Below are positions 1 to 8,388 of a stretch of 14,664 nucleotides of DNA, piece by piece. The notes below the pieces were generated by a model. The model made no database searches. It saw only the letters and a program-made list of their open reading frames with translations, and was not told the DNA's origin. The stretch lies in assembly GCA_946611445.1 (NCBI GenBank), contig CAMODP010000026.1:1-14664 (forward strand). Reading direction: 5' to 3'. Each line of letters opens with the position of its first letter. Position 1 is the first letter of the stretch. Position numbers and translations under genes: made by a program. The DNA is from an uncultured Eubacterium sp. (GTDB taxonomy: Bacteria; Bacillota; Clostridia; Lachnospirales; Lachnospiraceae).

Positions 1-742
1 CGTGAATAACTACAAGTTCTATGCCGTTTTCCGGGAGAACATAGAATACCCTGTCCGCGCCGGCTCCGAGCAGCTCGGTACCATCGTAAAGCCGCCGCCG
101 GTCAGCGAGAAAATAGCCATAGCCGGCCGGGTCTGGGTCGTAGACGAGATCGATCACAAGCGCAGAGAGGTGTACTGCACGCTTGTAAAGGGCCGCATCC
201 CGGCCTATTTCGGCGACGTTGCCGGCGATATCCACACCCGCATCCTGGAGCGCATGTACGGCGTCCTCTCTGAGCAGAAGTCCTACCCATATCTGATGCC
301 CCACGCCGTCAGCCGCCTGGCCGAGGCGCGGGAGACTTTCCGTATGTCGCAGATGGCCGAGCGCCCCCTCATCAGCCTGGGCGGCAAAATGTGGGCACTT
401 TTCCCCTGGCTCGGGAGCTACGCCTTCCTGGCCATGGAACGGTTCCTGAAGCTCCGCTGCGGAAAAAGGCTGGGGCTGAAAGGCCTGAACGCCTCCCGCC
501 CCTACTATATGCAGTTTACCATGCAGGTGGGTGAATCAGAATTTTACGAAATCGTCCGCGAAGAAGCGGAGAAAGAATTTGACCCGATGGAACTGGTCTA
601 CCCCCGGGAAGTGCCCGTCTTCGAAAAATACGACGAATACGTCCCGGAAGAGCTGGTCCGCAAAGGTTTCGCCTGCGGTGTCCTGGACATCGCAGGCATG
701 AAAGAACGCGTAAAGACATGGTGCGTCAGCCGGGGGCTGTGA
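1..742 (+). CDS. Lhr-like DEAD/DEAH helicase, C-terminal part (5'-truncated by window edge)
   Basis: The frame is open at the left edge, so the GTG at position 2 need not be the start; about 246 C-terminal residues are visible. They carry no helicase core motifs. They resemble the C-terminal region of large Lhr-type (COG1201) ATP-dependent helicases: an element reading EKIAIAGRVWVVDEID, followed by a basic beta strand, then a G-x-x-P-A-Y-F-G-D-V segment and a helical tail. In that family this region lies after the two RecA domains and a winged-helix domain and probably helps bind nucleic acid. The family is linked to DNA repair or RNA remodelling in the cytoplasm. The gene converges on thrS with a 12-base gap, and its TGA stop sits inside a hairpin. 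The assignment rests on remembered family sequence, so the helicase call is likely rather than certain; the missing N-terminal part would decide it. Confidence 0.7.
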   Translation, partial: VNNYKFYAVFRENIEYPVRAGSEQLGTIVKPPPVSEKIAIAGRVWVVDEIDHKRREVYCTLVKGRIPAYFGDVAGDIHTRILERMYGVLSEQKSYPYLMPHAVSRLAEARETFRMSQMAERPLISLGGKMWALFPWLGSYAFLAMERFLKLRCGKRLGLKGLNASRPYYMQFTMQVGESEFYEIVREEAEKEFDPMELVYPREVPVFEKYDEYVPEELVRKGFACGVLDIAGMKERVKTWCVSRGL

Positions 743-754
743 TACAGCCTCCGG
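730..754 (+). terminator. Hairpin at the helicase/thrS convergent junction
   Basis: On the + strand 730-740 pairs with 744-754 as an 11-pair stem (one G-U pair) around a GAT loop. The helicase stop codon (740-742) lies at the loop, and the hairpin ends one base before the thrS stop. On the opposite strand the G-U pair becomes a C/A mismatch, so the structure is stronger for + strand RNA. No U tract follows on either side, so it is not a canonical intrinsic terminator. It may slow or end transcription from either gene or protect 3' ends. Confidence 0.45.
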
Positions 755-2539
<1,785 letters not shown>

Positions 2540-2605
2540 CTCATCAACCTCTCTGTCCTCATTTTCCGTCCTTCCTCACCGTATCGGAGGAGTCGCTTAC
2601 AGGCA

Positions 2606-2634
2606 ATCATACCACAGAACCGGATGGATTTGAA
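2606..2634 (-). promoter_or_regulatory. Predicted housekeeping promoter of thrS
   Basis: On the minus strand a TTCAAA -35 (2629-2634) and a TATGAT -10 (2606-2611) are separated by 17 bases, with a TG one base ahead of the -10 (extended -10). Transcription would begin near 2599, giving a leader of about 60 bases before thrS. The -35 matches consensus at four of six positions and the -10 at five of six. The rest of the 142-base gap (2540-2681) shows only a weak GAGAGC/GCTCTT hairpin near 2632-2654. Confidence 0.52.
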
Positions 2635-2681
2635 GAGCGAATGTGAAAGCTCTCCCGGCTCCTGTCTGACGGCATTCCCGC

Positions 2682-3038
2682 TCAGGGCTGCCTGCTGCCT
2701 TCCGCCGCCGCTCTGTGTGCCTCAGCCGCTTTCTGAACGATCTCCTCCGCGCGCGCCTCGTCAAAGCGCATGCCGTGCCTTCCCAGCCGCGGATCTCTGA
2801 CGCCGCAGACATCCTGATACACGGTCCCGTCAGAAAAAGTAACGACATATATATAATGTCTGGTGCGTTTCGCGCCTGCCACCTTCGGTTCACGGCCGGT
2901 GATGACAGCGTCCGGCCTGGCCTTTTCCGGATGCTGCAGTTTCCCGCGTTTCAGGATCTGTGTCGTTTCCAGATATCTGTAAATGAAATCGCCCAGAACC
3001 AGCGCCGCGGCTATAACACAAAGAATGCCTAATAACAT
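2682..3038 (-). CDS. Small single-pass membrane protein, function unknown
   Basis: 118 residues. One hydrophobic helix spans about residues 2-18, followed by a basic juxtamembrane segment and a mixed domain rich in short beta-strand-like stretches (HYIYVVTFSDGTVYQDV). The C-terminal helix is charged and Ala-rich. The arrangement (N-terminal anchor, then a small beta domain with a Tyr/Val-rich strand and a G-T turn) loosely recalls DUF3592-type proteins, but I do not recognise the family firmly. The start is backed by an AAGGAG ribosome binding site. The gene begins 21 bases after the histidine kinase stop and is probably its operon partner, perhaps an accessory or target protein of the two-component system. 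That role is inferred from position only. Confidence 0.7.
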   Translation of the reverse strand: MLLGILCVIAAALVLGDFIYRYLETTQILKRGKLQHPEKARPDAVITGREPKVAGAKRTRHYIYVVTFSDGTVYQDVCGVRDPRLGRHGMRFDEARAEEIVQKAAEAHRAAAEGSRQP

Positions 3039-3059
3039 GCCTCTCTTCTCCTTTTTGAC

Positions 3060-4106
3060 TTATCTCTCAGGCACACGCAGAATAAAAGCTTTCGTGTATC
3101 TGCCAAATGGCTGCTCCAGTCCGATCTCCCATCCATGCATATCCGTGATCTTTTTTACAATGGACAGGCCGAGACCGCTGCCTGATGTGCCGCTCCTGGC
3201 GGCATCGTCTTTCACAAACGGCATGAACAGCTCATCGGCACTTTTCTCAATACGCACGCCGGTATCGGCAAAGGCGATCAGCTCCATGCCGGCCAGGCGT
3301 TTCACGCTGACCGCGGCACTGGTGCCCGGCGGATTGTGCCGGATCATGTTGACGATCAGATTGTGAAATATCCTTGCTGTCTGCACACGGTCCGCCTGTA
3401 CACAGAAAGGAGCATCCGGAATCTCCGCCAGGAACTCCATGCCTGCCTGTTCTATATCTGTGTAGTCTTCTCCCACGCACTCCCGCAGGAGTTCATTGAG
3501 ATCTGTCTGTTCCTTCTGCAGATGATAATTGACGCTGCCCAGCTTTGTGTAGTCAAAAAGCAGGCTGATCAGCCCGGCCATCTGTTCTGATTTGCTCCGG
3601 ATCGTTTCCAGATACGCCTGTCTCTGGCTCTCATCCTTCACCACCCCGTCGGCCAGCGCGCCTGCATACCCGGAAATGGTCATAATCGGCGTGCGGAGGT
3701 CATGGGCAAAATCAGAAAAAAGAAGATTCCGCTGCGCATCCGCTTCCGCCCGCTCTTTTTCGCGCTGCCGGTCCAGAATATCCAGACGGCTGACGACATG
3801 TCCGGCATACCACAGGACACCGAGAGCGACCGGCAAAATAAACAGGATTACAGAGACAAGAAGCAGAAAGAAAACGGTCAGCCTGGCCCACGGTCCGGCC
3901 GCGCCGGAAGCGGCGCCCAGTTCCTGCATGACACGGAGCACAGAGAAAAAACTGTGCATATCCGTTTCTCCCGCATACTGCACGCGTAAAGCAGCATACG
4001 GCAGCAGGAAGCGCTGAACGAGAAGCCGCGACACGCTCTCAGCCGCCATCACGGCAGCCAGAAGCAGCAGGAGTCTTGTGATGAGAAATGATTTCAGTCT
4101 CTCCAT
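3060..4106 (-). CDS. Sensor histidine kinase, two-pass membrane
   Basis: 348 residues. Transmembrane helices lie at about 7-28 and 75-102, with a short extracytoplasmic loop of about 45 residues between them. A short linker or HAMP-like helix leads to the dimerisation domain, where the H-box FAHDLRTP puts the phosphorylated histidine at H135. The ATPase domain has an N-box (HNLIVNMIRHNPPGT, N249 and N253), a G1 box DTGVRI (281-286) and a G2 box GSGLGLSI (309-316). The second glycine expected in the G1 DxGxG motif is Arg285, which is unusual. The kinase should autophosphorylate and pass phosphate to the adjacent regulator. Its ATG overlaps the regulator stop as TAATG, indicating translational coupling. 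The small loop suggests it senses through the membrane or a partner rather than a large ligand domain. The stimulus is unknown. Confidence 0.95.
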   Translation of the reverse strand: MERLKSFLITRLLLLLAAVMAAESVSRLLVQRFLLPYAALRVQYAGETDMHSFFSVLRVMQELGAASGAAGPWARLTVFFLLLVSVILFILPVALGVLWYAGHVVSRLDILDRQREKERAEADAQRNLLFSDFAHDLRTPIMTISGYAGALADGVVKDESQRQAYLETIRSKSEQMAGLISLLFDYTKLGSVNYHLQKEQTDLNELLRECVGEDYTDIEQAGMEFLAEIPDAPFCVQADRVQTARIFHNLIVNMIRHNPPGTSAAVSVKRLAGMELIAFADTGVRIEKSADELFMPFVKDDAARSGTSGSGLGLSIVKKITDMHGWEIGLEQPFGRYTKAFILRVPER

Positions 4107-4801
4107 TACCCGTTCTCCATCCGATAGCCCAGTCCGCGGATCGTGCGAATGTATCTGGAGGGATCTTCATCCAGCTTGGCCCGCAGCTTGCTGATGCAGA
4201 CCATGATTGTATTGTCGGACGCGATATATTCCTCACCCCAGGCATTCTCGTAGATCTGCTGTTTGGTAAACACTTTTCCCGGATGCCTCATAAACAGCTG
4301 CATCATGCGGAATTCCACAGGTGTGAGTTCGATCTTTTCATCATTTTTGTAAAGAATACAGGCATCCAGATCCAGCTGCAGATCCCGGTGTGAGAGAATC
4401 GCATTCTCCTTCTGCGCCGCGCCTGACACGGCCCGGATCTTTTCATAGCGCCGGAGGTTTGTCCGGACGCGGGCAACGGCCTCCAGCGGACTGAACGGCT
4501 TGACCATATAGTCATCCGCCCCAAGGTCCAGTCCGAGGATTTTTTCCGGGTCAGCGTCTTTCGCGGAAATAATGATGACCGGGATGTCACTGGTCTCCCG
4601 CAGCTTTTTCAGCACATGGAATCCGTCCATCCCGGGCATCATAATGTCAAGCAGGCAGAGAGAAATCTCTCCGCCTGCCAGCATGCGCAGCGCGTCTGTT
4701 CCATTGTCTGCCTCGATGACCTCGTACCCTTCATTTTCCAGGTACAGTCTCAGGAGAGAACGGATCTCCGGCTCGTCATCTGCGATCAGGATTCTGTCCA
4801 T
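4106..4801 (-). CDS. OmpR/PhoB-family response regulator
   Basis: 231 residues. The receiver domain (1-120) has the acidic pocket D8-D9, phospho-acceptor D52 in LLDIMMPGMDG, S79 and K101 in VKPF. The C-terminal winged helix (about 138-231) carries the family marks ELTPVEFRMMQLFMRHPGKVFTK (split here as ELTPVEF and PGKVFTK) and RTIRGLGYRM. It resembles VanR-like regulators. The start ATG lies inside the last 16 bases of the upstream DUF975 gene and is preceded by AGAGG. The kinase gene follows with a one-base overlap. OmpR-type dimers bind direct repeats spaced about 11 bases, and such repeats (CCTTAAC) lie upstream of the operon at 5751-5768, so positive autoregulation is likely. The wider regulon cannot be seen here. 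Confidence 0.95.
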   Translation of the reverse strand: MDRILIADDEPEIRSLLRLYLENEGYEVIEADNGTDALRMLAGGEISLCLLDIMMPGMDGFHVLKKLRETSDIPVIIISAKDADPEKILGLDLGADDYMVKPFSPLEAVARVRTNLRRYEKIRAVSGAAQKENAILSHRDLQLDLDACILYKNDEKIELTPVEFRMMQLFMRHPGKVFTKQQIYENAWGEEYIASDNTIMVCISKLRAKLDEDPSRYIRTIRGLGYRMENG

Positions 4802-5661
4802 ACCGTTGTTTCCTCTTGTCTGTTTCCGTATACGAGCGCCTCATACAGGGCTGCATTCGTCATGCTGCGGTACGGCGCTACGTAGAAAATGTCCAGCAGT
4901 CCCAGAGTAAGCAGAGAGAGGATATCCCATCCGATAAAGGAAAGGTCCAGGATAAAGGCTCTCCATTTGTTTCCCTGCATCAGCGCCCTGCTCTGCGCAA
5001 AAGCCTCCTTCACGGGTGTTTCCGGATGCTCGGCAAGGATATACGGGATCATGCGGTATTCATAAGACTTGATAATTCCCGGGACGATGAAAAGCAGGCA
5101 CCAGAGGAAGGTATACAAGTCCCTGAAAAACAGAGTCTTCACTATATTTTTATACCCGTGATCATATCCGAATGCAACCTCTTTTACCTCTGCAGGCATA
5201 TGCAGATTTGTCACAAAATACCTCTTTGTTCCGACTTCCAGCGGATAGACCAGAAAAACACAGATCAGGATAGCGACTGCCAGAATAACCAGAAAAACGA
5301 TCAGGGCGGCTGCAGCTATCATGATTAACACTGCTGTATCCGGACCACTGTCCTCATTCATAAAACCGCTTATTTCCTCCGGCAGCTCATCCATACTCTC
5401 CTGCGGGGAATCCGGATCCGCAGAAAAGGCTTCCGGCACAATATCATTTGCTTCCGGTTCAATGCCCGCCTCATCCGGCCAGTTCTCCTGCACCTGACTG
5501 CTGCCGGGGGTGAAATTGAAAGTCAGGCCGCCGCCGGCCGCCGCGGCGTTTTCGAACCCTGCGACCAGAACCGACGCGATCAGCGCGATGAACACCGTTT
5601 TCCAGTAATTAAGGCGAAAACAATGCATGCCCCTCTGTTTCAGTTCTTTTCTTGTCCACAT
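4786..5661 (-). CDS. DUF975 family integral membrane protein
   Basis: From the chosen start the product has 291 residues. It begins MWTRKELKQRG, the usual N-terminus of DUF975 proteins, and a GGAGG site stands at the right distance. An earlier in-frame ATG at 5718 would add 19 residues that do not fit the family. Helices are seen at about 21-38, 108-138, 176-196 and 233-262, with the conserved-looking segment Y-P-L-E-V-G-T-K-R-Y-F after the second. Between the first two helices lies a stretch of about 70 residues rich in Glu, Asp, Pro and Ser (about 40-107), which is long and acidic for a loop and probably faces outside. The function of DUF975 is not known. Its gene leads the two-component operon and overlaps the regulator by 16 bases, so it may be a sensing accessory or the main target of the system. 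Confidence 0.85.
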   Translation of the reverse strand: MWTRKELKQRGMHCFRLNYWKTVFIALIASVLVAGFENAAAAGGGLTFNFTPGSSQVQENWPDEAGIEPEANDIVPEAFSADPDSPQESMDELPEEISGFMNEDSGPDTAVLIMIAAAALIVFLVILAVAILICVFLVYPLEVGTKRYFVTNLHMPAEVKEVAFGYDHGYKNIVKTLFFRDLYTFLWCLLFIVPGIIKSYEYRMIPYILAEHPETPVKEAFAQSRALMQGNKWRAFILDLSFIGWDILSLLTLGLLDIFYVAPYRSMTNAALYEALVYGNRQEETTVWTES

Positions 5662-5713
5662 ATCGATTACCTCCGTGCTGTATATAGAGTACCCTGTCTC
5701 AACTGCTGTGCTG

Positions 5714-5719
5714 AGCATA
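5714..5719 (-). promoter_or_regulatory. Candidate -10 of the DUF975/two-component operon
   Basis: TATGCT on the minus strand, about 53 bases before the DUF975 start. The hexamer 17 bases upstream (TTTCTC, 5737-5742) is a poor -35, as expected for a promoter that needs an activator such as the encoded regulator. Confidence 0.35.
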
Positions 5720-5728
5720 GCATCCGAA

Positions 5729-5768
5729 CCTTTACGGAGAAATCGAAGAACCTTAACTTTTCCTTAAC
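5729..5768 (-). promoter_or_regulatory. Phased direct repeats, likely response-regulator binding site
   Basis: CCTTAAC occurs at 5751-5757 and again at 5762-5768, exactly 11 bases apart (GTTAAGG on the minus strand). A one-mismatch copy CCTTTAC lies at 5729-5735, 22 bases from the first. All three therefore lie on one face of the helix. OmpR/PhoB-type regulators bind this pattern. The pair sits just upstream of the weak -35 of the DUF975 operon and could also affect the divergent redox operon, whose promoter begins at 5830. Confidence 0.5.
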
Positions 5769-5829
5769 GTGATCAATTCTAACATCTATGATGGCGGCAG
5801 GCAATGAATACAAGAGACCGGGGAAAGAA

Positions 5830-5858
5830 TTAACAATATGCCTTCCGAAGAGTATACT
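5830..5858 (+). promoter_or_regulatory. Housekeeping-type promoter of the redox operon
   Basis: TTAACA (5830-5835) and TATACT (5853-5858) are separated by 17 bases; each matches the SigA consensus at five of six positions. Transcription would begin near 5865, giving a leader of about 90 bases. The ATG at 5838 lies between the two hexamers and so cannot be the translation start of the downstream gene. This supports the GTG at 5955. Confidence 0.65.
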
Positions 5859-5881
5859 GTTATTGTACTGTCTGACTGCAG

Positions 5882-5909
5882 GTCTGCCTGCCCCGGGGCG
5901 GGATCAGAC
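5882..5909 (+). other. Strong hairpin in the 5' leader of the redox operon
   Basis: GTCTG (5882-5886) pairs with CAGAC (5905-5909). Inside this, after a two-base bulge, CCTGCCCC pairs with GGGGCGGG (one T-G pair) apart from the few bases needed for the loop. It lies between the predicted transcription start (about 5865) and the GTG at 5955, about 45 bases before the start. No U tract follows, so it is not a simple terminator. It may be an mRNA-stabilising or regulatory structure. No known riboswitch was recognised. Confidence 0.5.
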
Positions 5910-5954
5910 TCGGCACAGTTCAGATTTCAGAGGAAAAGAAAGGAAGGAACCGGA

Positions 5955-6725
5955 GTGAACGGGAAAAAGCTGATGTTAGCCGCAGAGTCTGTTCTCTGTG
6001 TCGTACTTACGGTAATGCTCGCCGCGGCGGTGATCGGAATATACCGGGAGGGGCTGGTTCTGAAGGCTGCCGACCCTCTGAGCTGGATTTTCACCCGCGC
6101 AAAGGCAGCTGACGTGCTCCGGCCGGTGCTGCCGCTGCTTGCGGTCAGTCTGGTTCTGACCTGCGCCGGCCTGTTTGCGGGAATCCGGGATGAAAAGAGG
6201 GACGCCCCTGTGAAGGATACCCGGACCCTGCGGGACCTGACTGTAGCCCGCGCTGAGGCAAGAAGCGCCGGCATGGAGCGGGAACAAACCCTGCAGAAGA
6301 AACTGCAGTATGGCGGCTGGGTGCTCTTTGCGCTCTGCATGGTTCCGATTCTGCTCTACATCACAAACGGGAATCATTTCCCTGACGGGGATCTGGAGCC
6401 CGTATTCTACGCTCTGGCCGGGCACGTGCTTCCGTGGGCCGCGCTCGGCATAGCCGCGCTGATGATCTCCGCGGCGCTGCAGGAGAAGAGCATGCAGCGG
6501 GAAATCGATTTTGCCAAAGAGCAGATCCGGCTGGAAAAAGAAGCCGGCAGCATGCCGGAGCCGGAGAAAGCGGACAAAAAGACCCGCGGCAGCTTCCGGG
6601 CACTGCGCACGGCGCTGCTGATTCTGTCGGTTGTTCTGATTGCCGCGGGTGTGTCCAACGGCAGCGCAAAGGATGTTTATGGCAAAGCAATAAAAATCTG
6701 TACGGAGTGTGTAGGCCTTGGATAA
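5955..6725 (+). CDS. Five-helix membrane protein with a CD1871A-like CxxC C-terminus
   Basis: 256 residues from a GTG start chosen because AAGGAAGG precedes it and the longer frame would begin inside the promoter. Helices are predicted at about 8-30, 55-77, 118-138, 150-175 and 217-234, with a charged loop (78-117) and a charged segment (176-213). The last 40 residues, helix five followed by VYGKAIKICTECVGLG with the pair C249/C252, match the small CD1871A-family CxxC proteins that I recall next to 4Fe-4S membrane proteins in clostridia. Here that unit appears joined to a larger four-helix protein whose family I do not recognise. The stop overlaps the start of the next gene, so the two are co-translated. 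The CxxC pair probably exchanges electrons with the neighbouring iron-sulfur/thioredoxin protein. Its side of the membrane is inferred, not proven. Confidence 0.75.
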   Translation: MNGKKLMLAAESVLCVVLTVMLAAAVIGIYREGLVLKAADPLSWIFTRAKAADVLRPVLPLLAVSLVLTCAGLFAGIRDEKRDAPVKDTRTLRDLTVARAEARSAGMEREQTLQKKLQYGGWVLFALCMVPILLYITNGNHFPDGDLEPVFYALAGHVLPWAALGIAALMISAALQEKSMQREIDFAKEQIRLEKEAGSMPEPEKADKKTRGSFRALRTALLILSVVLIAAGVSNGSAKDVYGKAIKICTECVGLG

Positions 6726-8370
6726 TGTAAAAATGACATGGCGGCAGACAATGCGTCCGTCGACCAGAAGACTCATCCAGCTGTACAGTGCGCTGCTGCA
6801 CAACGCGCATCTGAAAGGCTTTATAGAAGGCGAAATCTATCAGGGCAAGGCTAAATATGCCTGTGTGCCTGGTTTTAACTGCTATTCCTGCCCGGGCGCC
6901 GTCGGCGCCTGCCCGCTGGGCTCCATCCAGAACGCGCTGGCCTCCACGGGACACCGCGCAGGCTGGTACGTAATGGGCATTATTCTGCTGTTCGGCGTCA
7001 TTCTCGGACGGACAATATGCGGCTGGCTCTGTCCTCTGGGGCTGATCCAGGAGCTGCTGCATAAAGTCCCGACCTTCAAAATCAGAAAAAGTCCGCTGAC
7101 ACGGGCGCTCTCCTGGCTGAAGTATATCGTGCTCGCCGTATTTGTCGCGGCGATTCCTCTGTGGTACGGACTGCAGCATGACATCCCCGTGCCCGGATTC
7201 TGCAAATACATCTGTCCCGCCGGGACCCTGGAAGGTGCCATAGGTCTGCTTTCCAACCCCGGCAATGCTGACCTGTTCAGCATGCTGGGCATTCTCTTTA
7301 CGAGAAAGTTCACGATCATGCTGATCATCGGCCTCGCCTGTGTGTTCTGCTATCGCAGCTTCTGCCGCTTTCTCTGCCCGCTGGGCGCGATCTACGGGCT
7401 CTTCAACCGATTCTCCCTTGTGGGCGTGCGGGTGGATGAAAACCGCTGCAACAACTGCGGCGCCTGCGTGCGGAACTGCGGCATGGACATCCGCCATGTC
7501 GGCGACCATGAATGTATTCACTGTGCCAGCTGCGTAGACAGCTGCCCGCAGGCAGCCATCTCCTTTAAGGCCGGCAGCGCGGTGCTCAAGCCTCCGGCGC
7601 GCGCCCTGAACGGGGAAGAAGCCGGCAGCCGCAGAAAGAAAGGAAGGATCGCCTGGGGCGCCGCACTCTGTGTGCTGTGCGCGGCGCTCGTATGGTTCAA
7701 CTTCCTTGATCCGGCCGTCCGCGCGGAAACAAAAGCAAAACCGGAAAAAGCTGAGCAGACCGCCCAGGCTGTGTCAGGCGGGCAAATCTCCCAGACCACG
7801 CCAACGCCAACTGCAGAGTCCATTCAAGTCACATCAGCTAAACAGGACACGCAGAATGTACCGGCTGCTGAAGACGGACAGACAGACCATGCTGTGCAGG
7901 CCGGGGATAATAAACTGGCCGAACAGGCCGCAACGGCTGTCGGCTCCGAAGTCGGCATGCAGCTGGAGGACTTCACGGTCACTTGCTTCGACGGCTCAGA
8001 GTTTTCTCTGGCGGATACGCGCGGCAAGGTAGTCTTCATCAATCTCTGGGCGACCTACTGCACCCCGTGCGTGCAGGAGCTGCCGCACTTTGAGGCACTG
8101 TATCAGGAACATGAGGGCGACATCGCCATGCTCGCCGTTCACTCCTCCATCGTTACCGACGATCCTGCCGCGTTTGTGGAAAGTAAGGGATGGACCATCC
8201 CCTTCGCCACCGACACAGACGATGATGCAATCTGGGGCATCGTCGACGGTTCATCAACCCTGCCGCAGACCATCGTGCTGGACAGAAACGGCACAGTCAT
8301 TTACAACCAGAAAGGTTCCGTCACACCGGAAATGCTCGCAGGGCTTTACGCCCAGGCAGCCGGAGAATGA
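6718..8370 (+). CDS. Polyferredoxin-type 4Fe-4S membrane protein fused to a TlpA-like thioredoxin domain
   Basis: 550 residues. The N-terminal half resembles NapH-type proteins, with helices at about 83-105, 133-152, 197-215 and 308-330. Cys motifs include CPGAVGACPLG (58-68), CGWLCPLG (101-108), CKYICPAG (162-169) and CRFLCPLG (216-223). Two 4Fe-4S ferredoxin motifs follow: C244/C247/C250/C254 and C266/C269/C272/C276. After the last helix, a Thr/Ala/Gln-rich linker (331-410) leads to a TlpA-like domain with active site WATYCTPC (C448, C451) and cis-proline P516. The likely role is to pass electrons from cytoplasmic donors through Fe-S centres to the exported thioredoxin domain. The TTG at 6718 follows a GGAG and overlaps the previous stop; ATGs at 6733 and 6751 are alternatives that would trim 5 or 11 residues. 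It ends in a hairpin shared with the convergent gene. Confidence 0.92.
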   Translation: MDNVKMTWRQTMRPSTRRLIQLYSALLHNAHLKGFIEGEIYQGKAKYACVPGFNCYSCPGAVGACPLGSIQNALASTGHRAGWYVMGIILLFGVILGRTICGWLCPLGLIQELLHKVPTFKIRKSPLTRALSWLKYIVLAVFVAAIPLWYGLQHDIPVPGFCKYICPAGTLEGAIGLLSNPGNADLFSMLGILFTRKFTIMLIIGLACVFCYRSFCRFLCPLGAIYGLFNRFSLVGVRVDENRCNNCGACVRNCGMDIRHVGDHECIHCASCVDSCPQAAISFKAGSAVLKPPARALNGEEAGSRRKKGRIAWGAALCVLCAALVWFNFLDPAVRAETKAKPEKAEQTAQAVSGGQISQTTPTPTAESIQVTSAKQDTQNVPAAEDGQTDHAVQAGDNKLAEQAATAVGSEVGMQLEDFTVTCFDGSEFSLADTRGKVVFINLWATYCTPCVQELPHFEALYQEHEGDIAMLAVHSSIVTDDPAAFVESKGWTIPFATDTDDDAIWGIVDGSSTLPQTIVLDRNGTVIYNQKGSVTPEMLAGLYAQAAGE

Positions 8371-8388
8371 GCCGTCTCTTTGGCTCAT
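8367..8388. terminator. Hairpin spanning both convergent stop codons
   Basis: ATGAGCC (8367-8373) pairs with GGCTCAT (8382-8388) around an eight-base loop. The TGA of the thioredoxin fusion lies in the left arm and the TGA of the anti-sigma gene, read on the other strand, lies in the right arm. The gap between the two genes is 14 bases. The structure is equally strong on both strands, as in a bidirectional terminator, but no U tract follows on either side. Confidence 0.4.

Noticed and set aside
2540..2681. T-box riboswitch before thrS
   Set aside because: The gap is 142 bases, the promoter is inside it, and no T-box sequence or terminator/antiterminator pair is seen.
5838..5954. Longer N-terminus for the CxxC membrane protein starting at ATG 5838
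   Set aside because: That ATG lies between the -35 and -10 of a good promoter, and the leader hairpin would be coding. The GTG at 5955 has the ribosome binding site.
6361..7521. A 386-codon open frame on the - strand opposite the redox genes
   Set aside because: It spans two genes with strong motif support on the other strand, and its composition (Ala, Arg, Pro, His rich) is that of a shadow.
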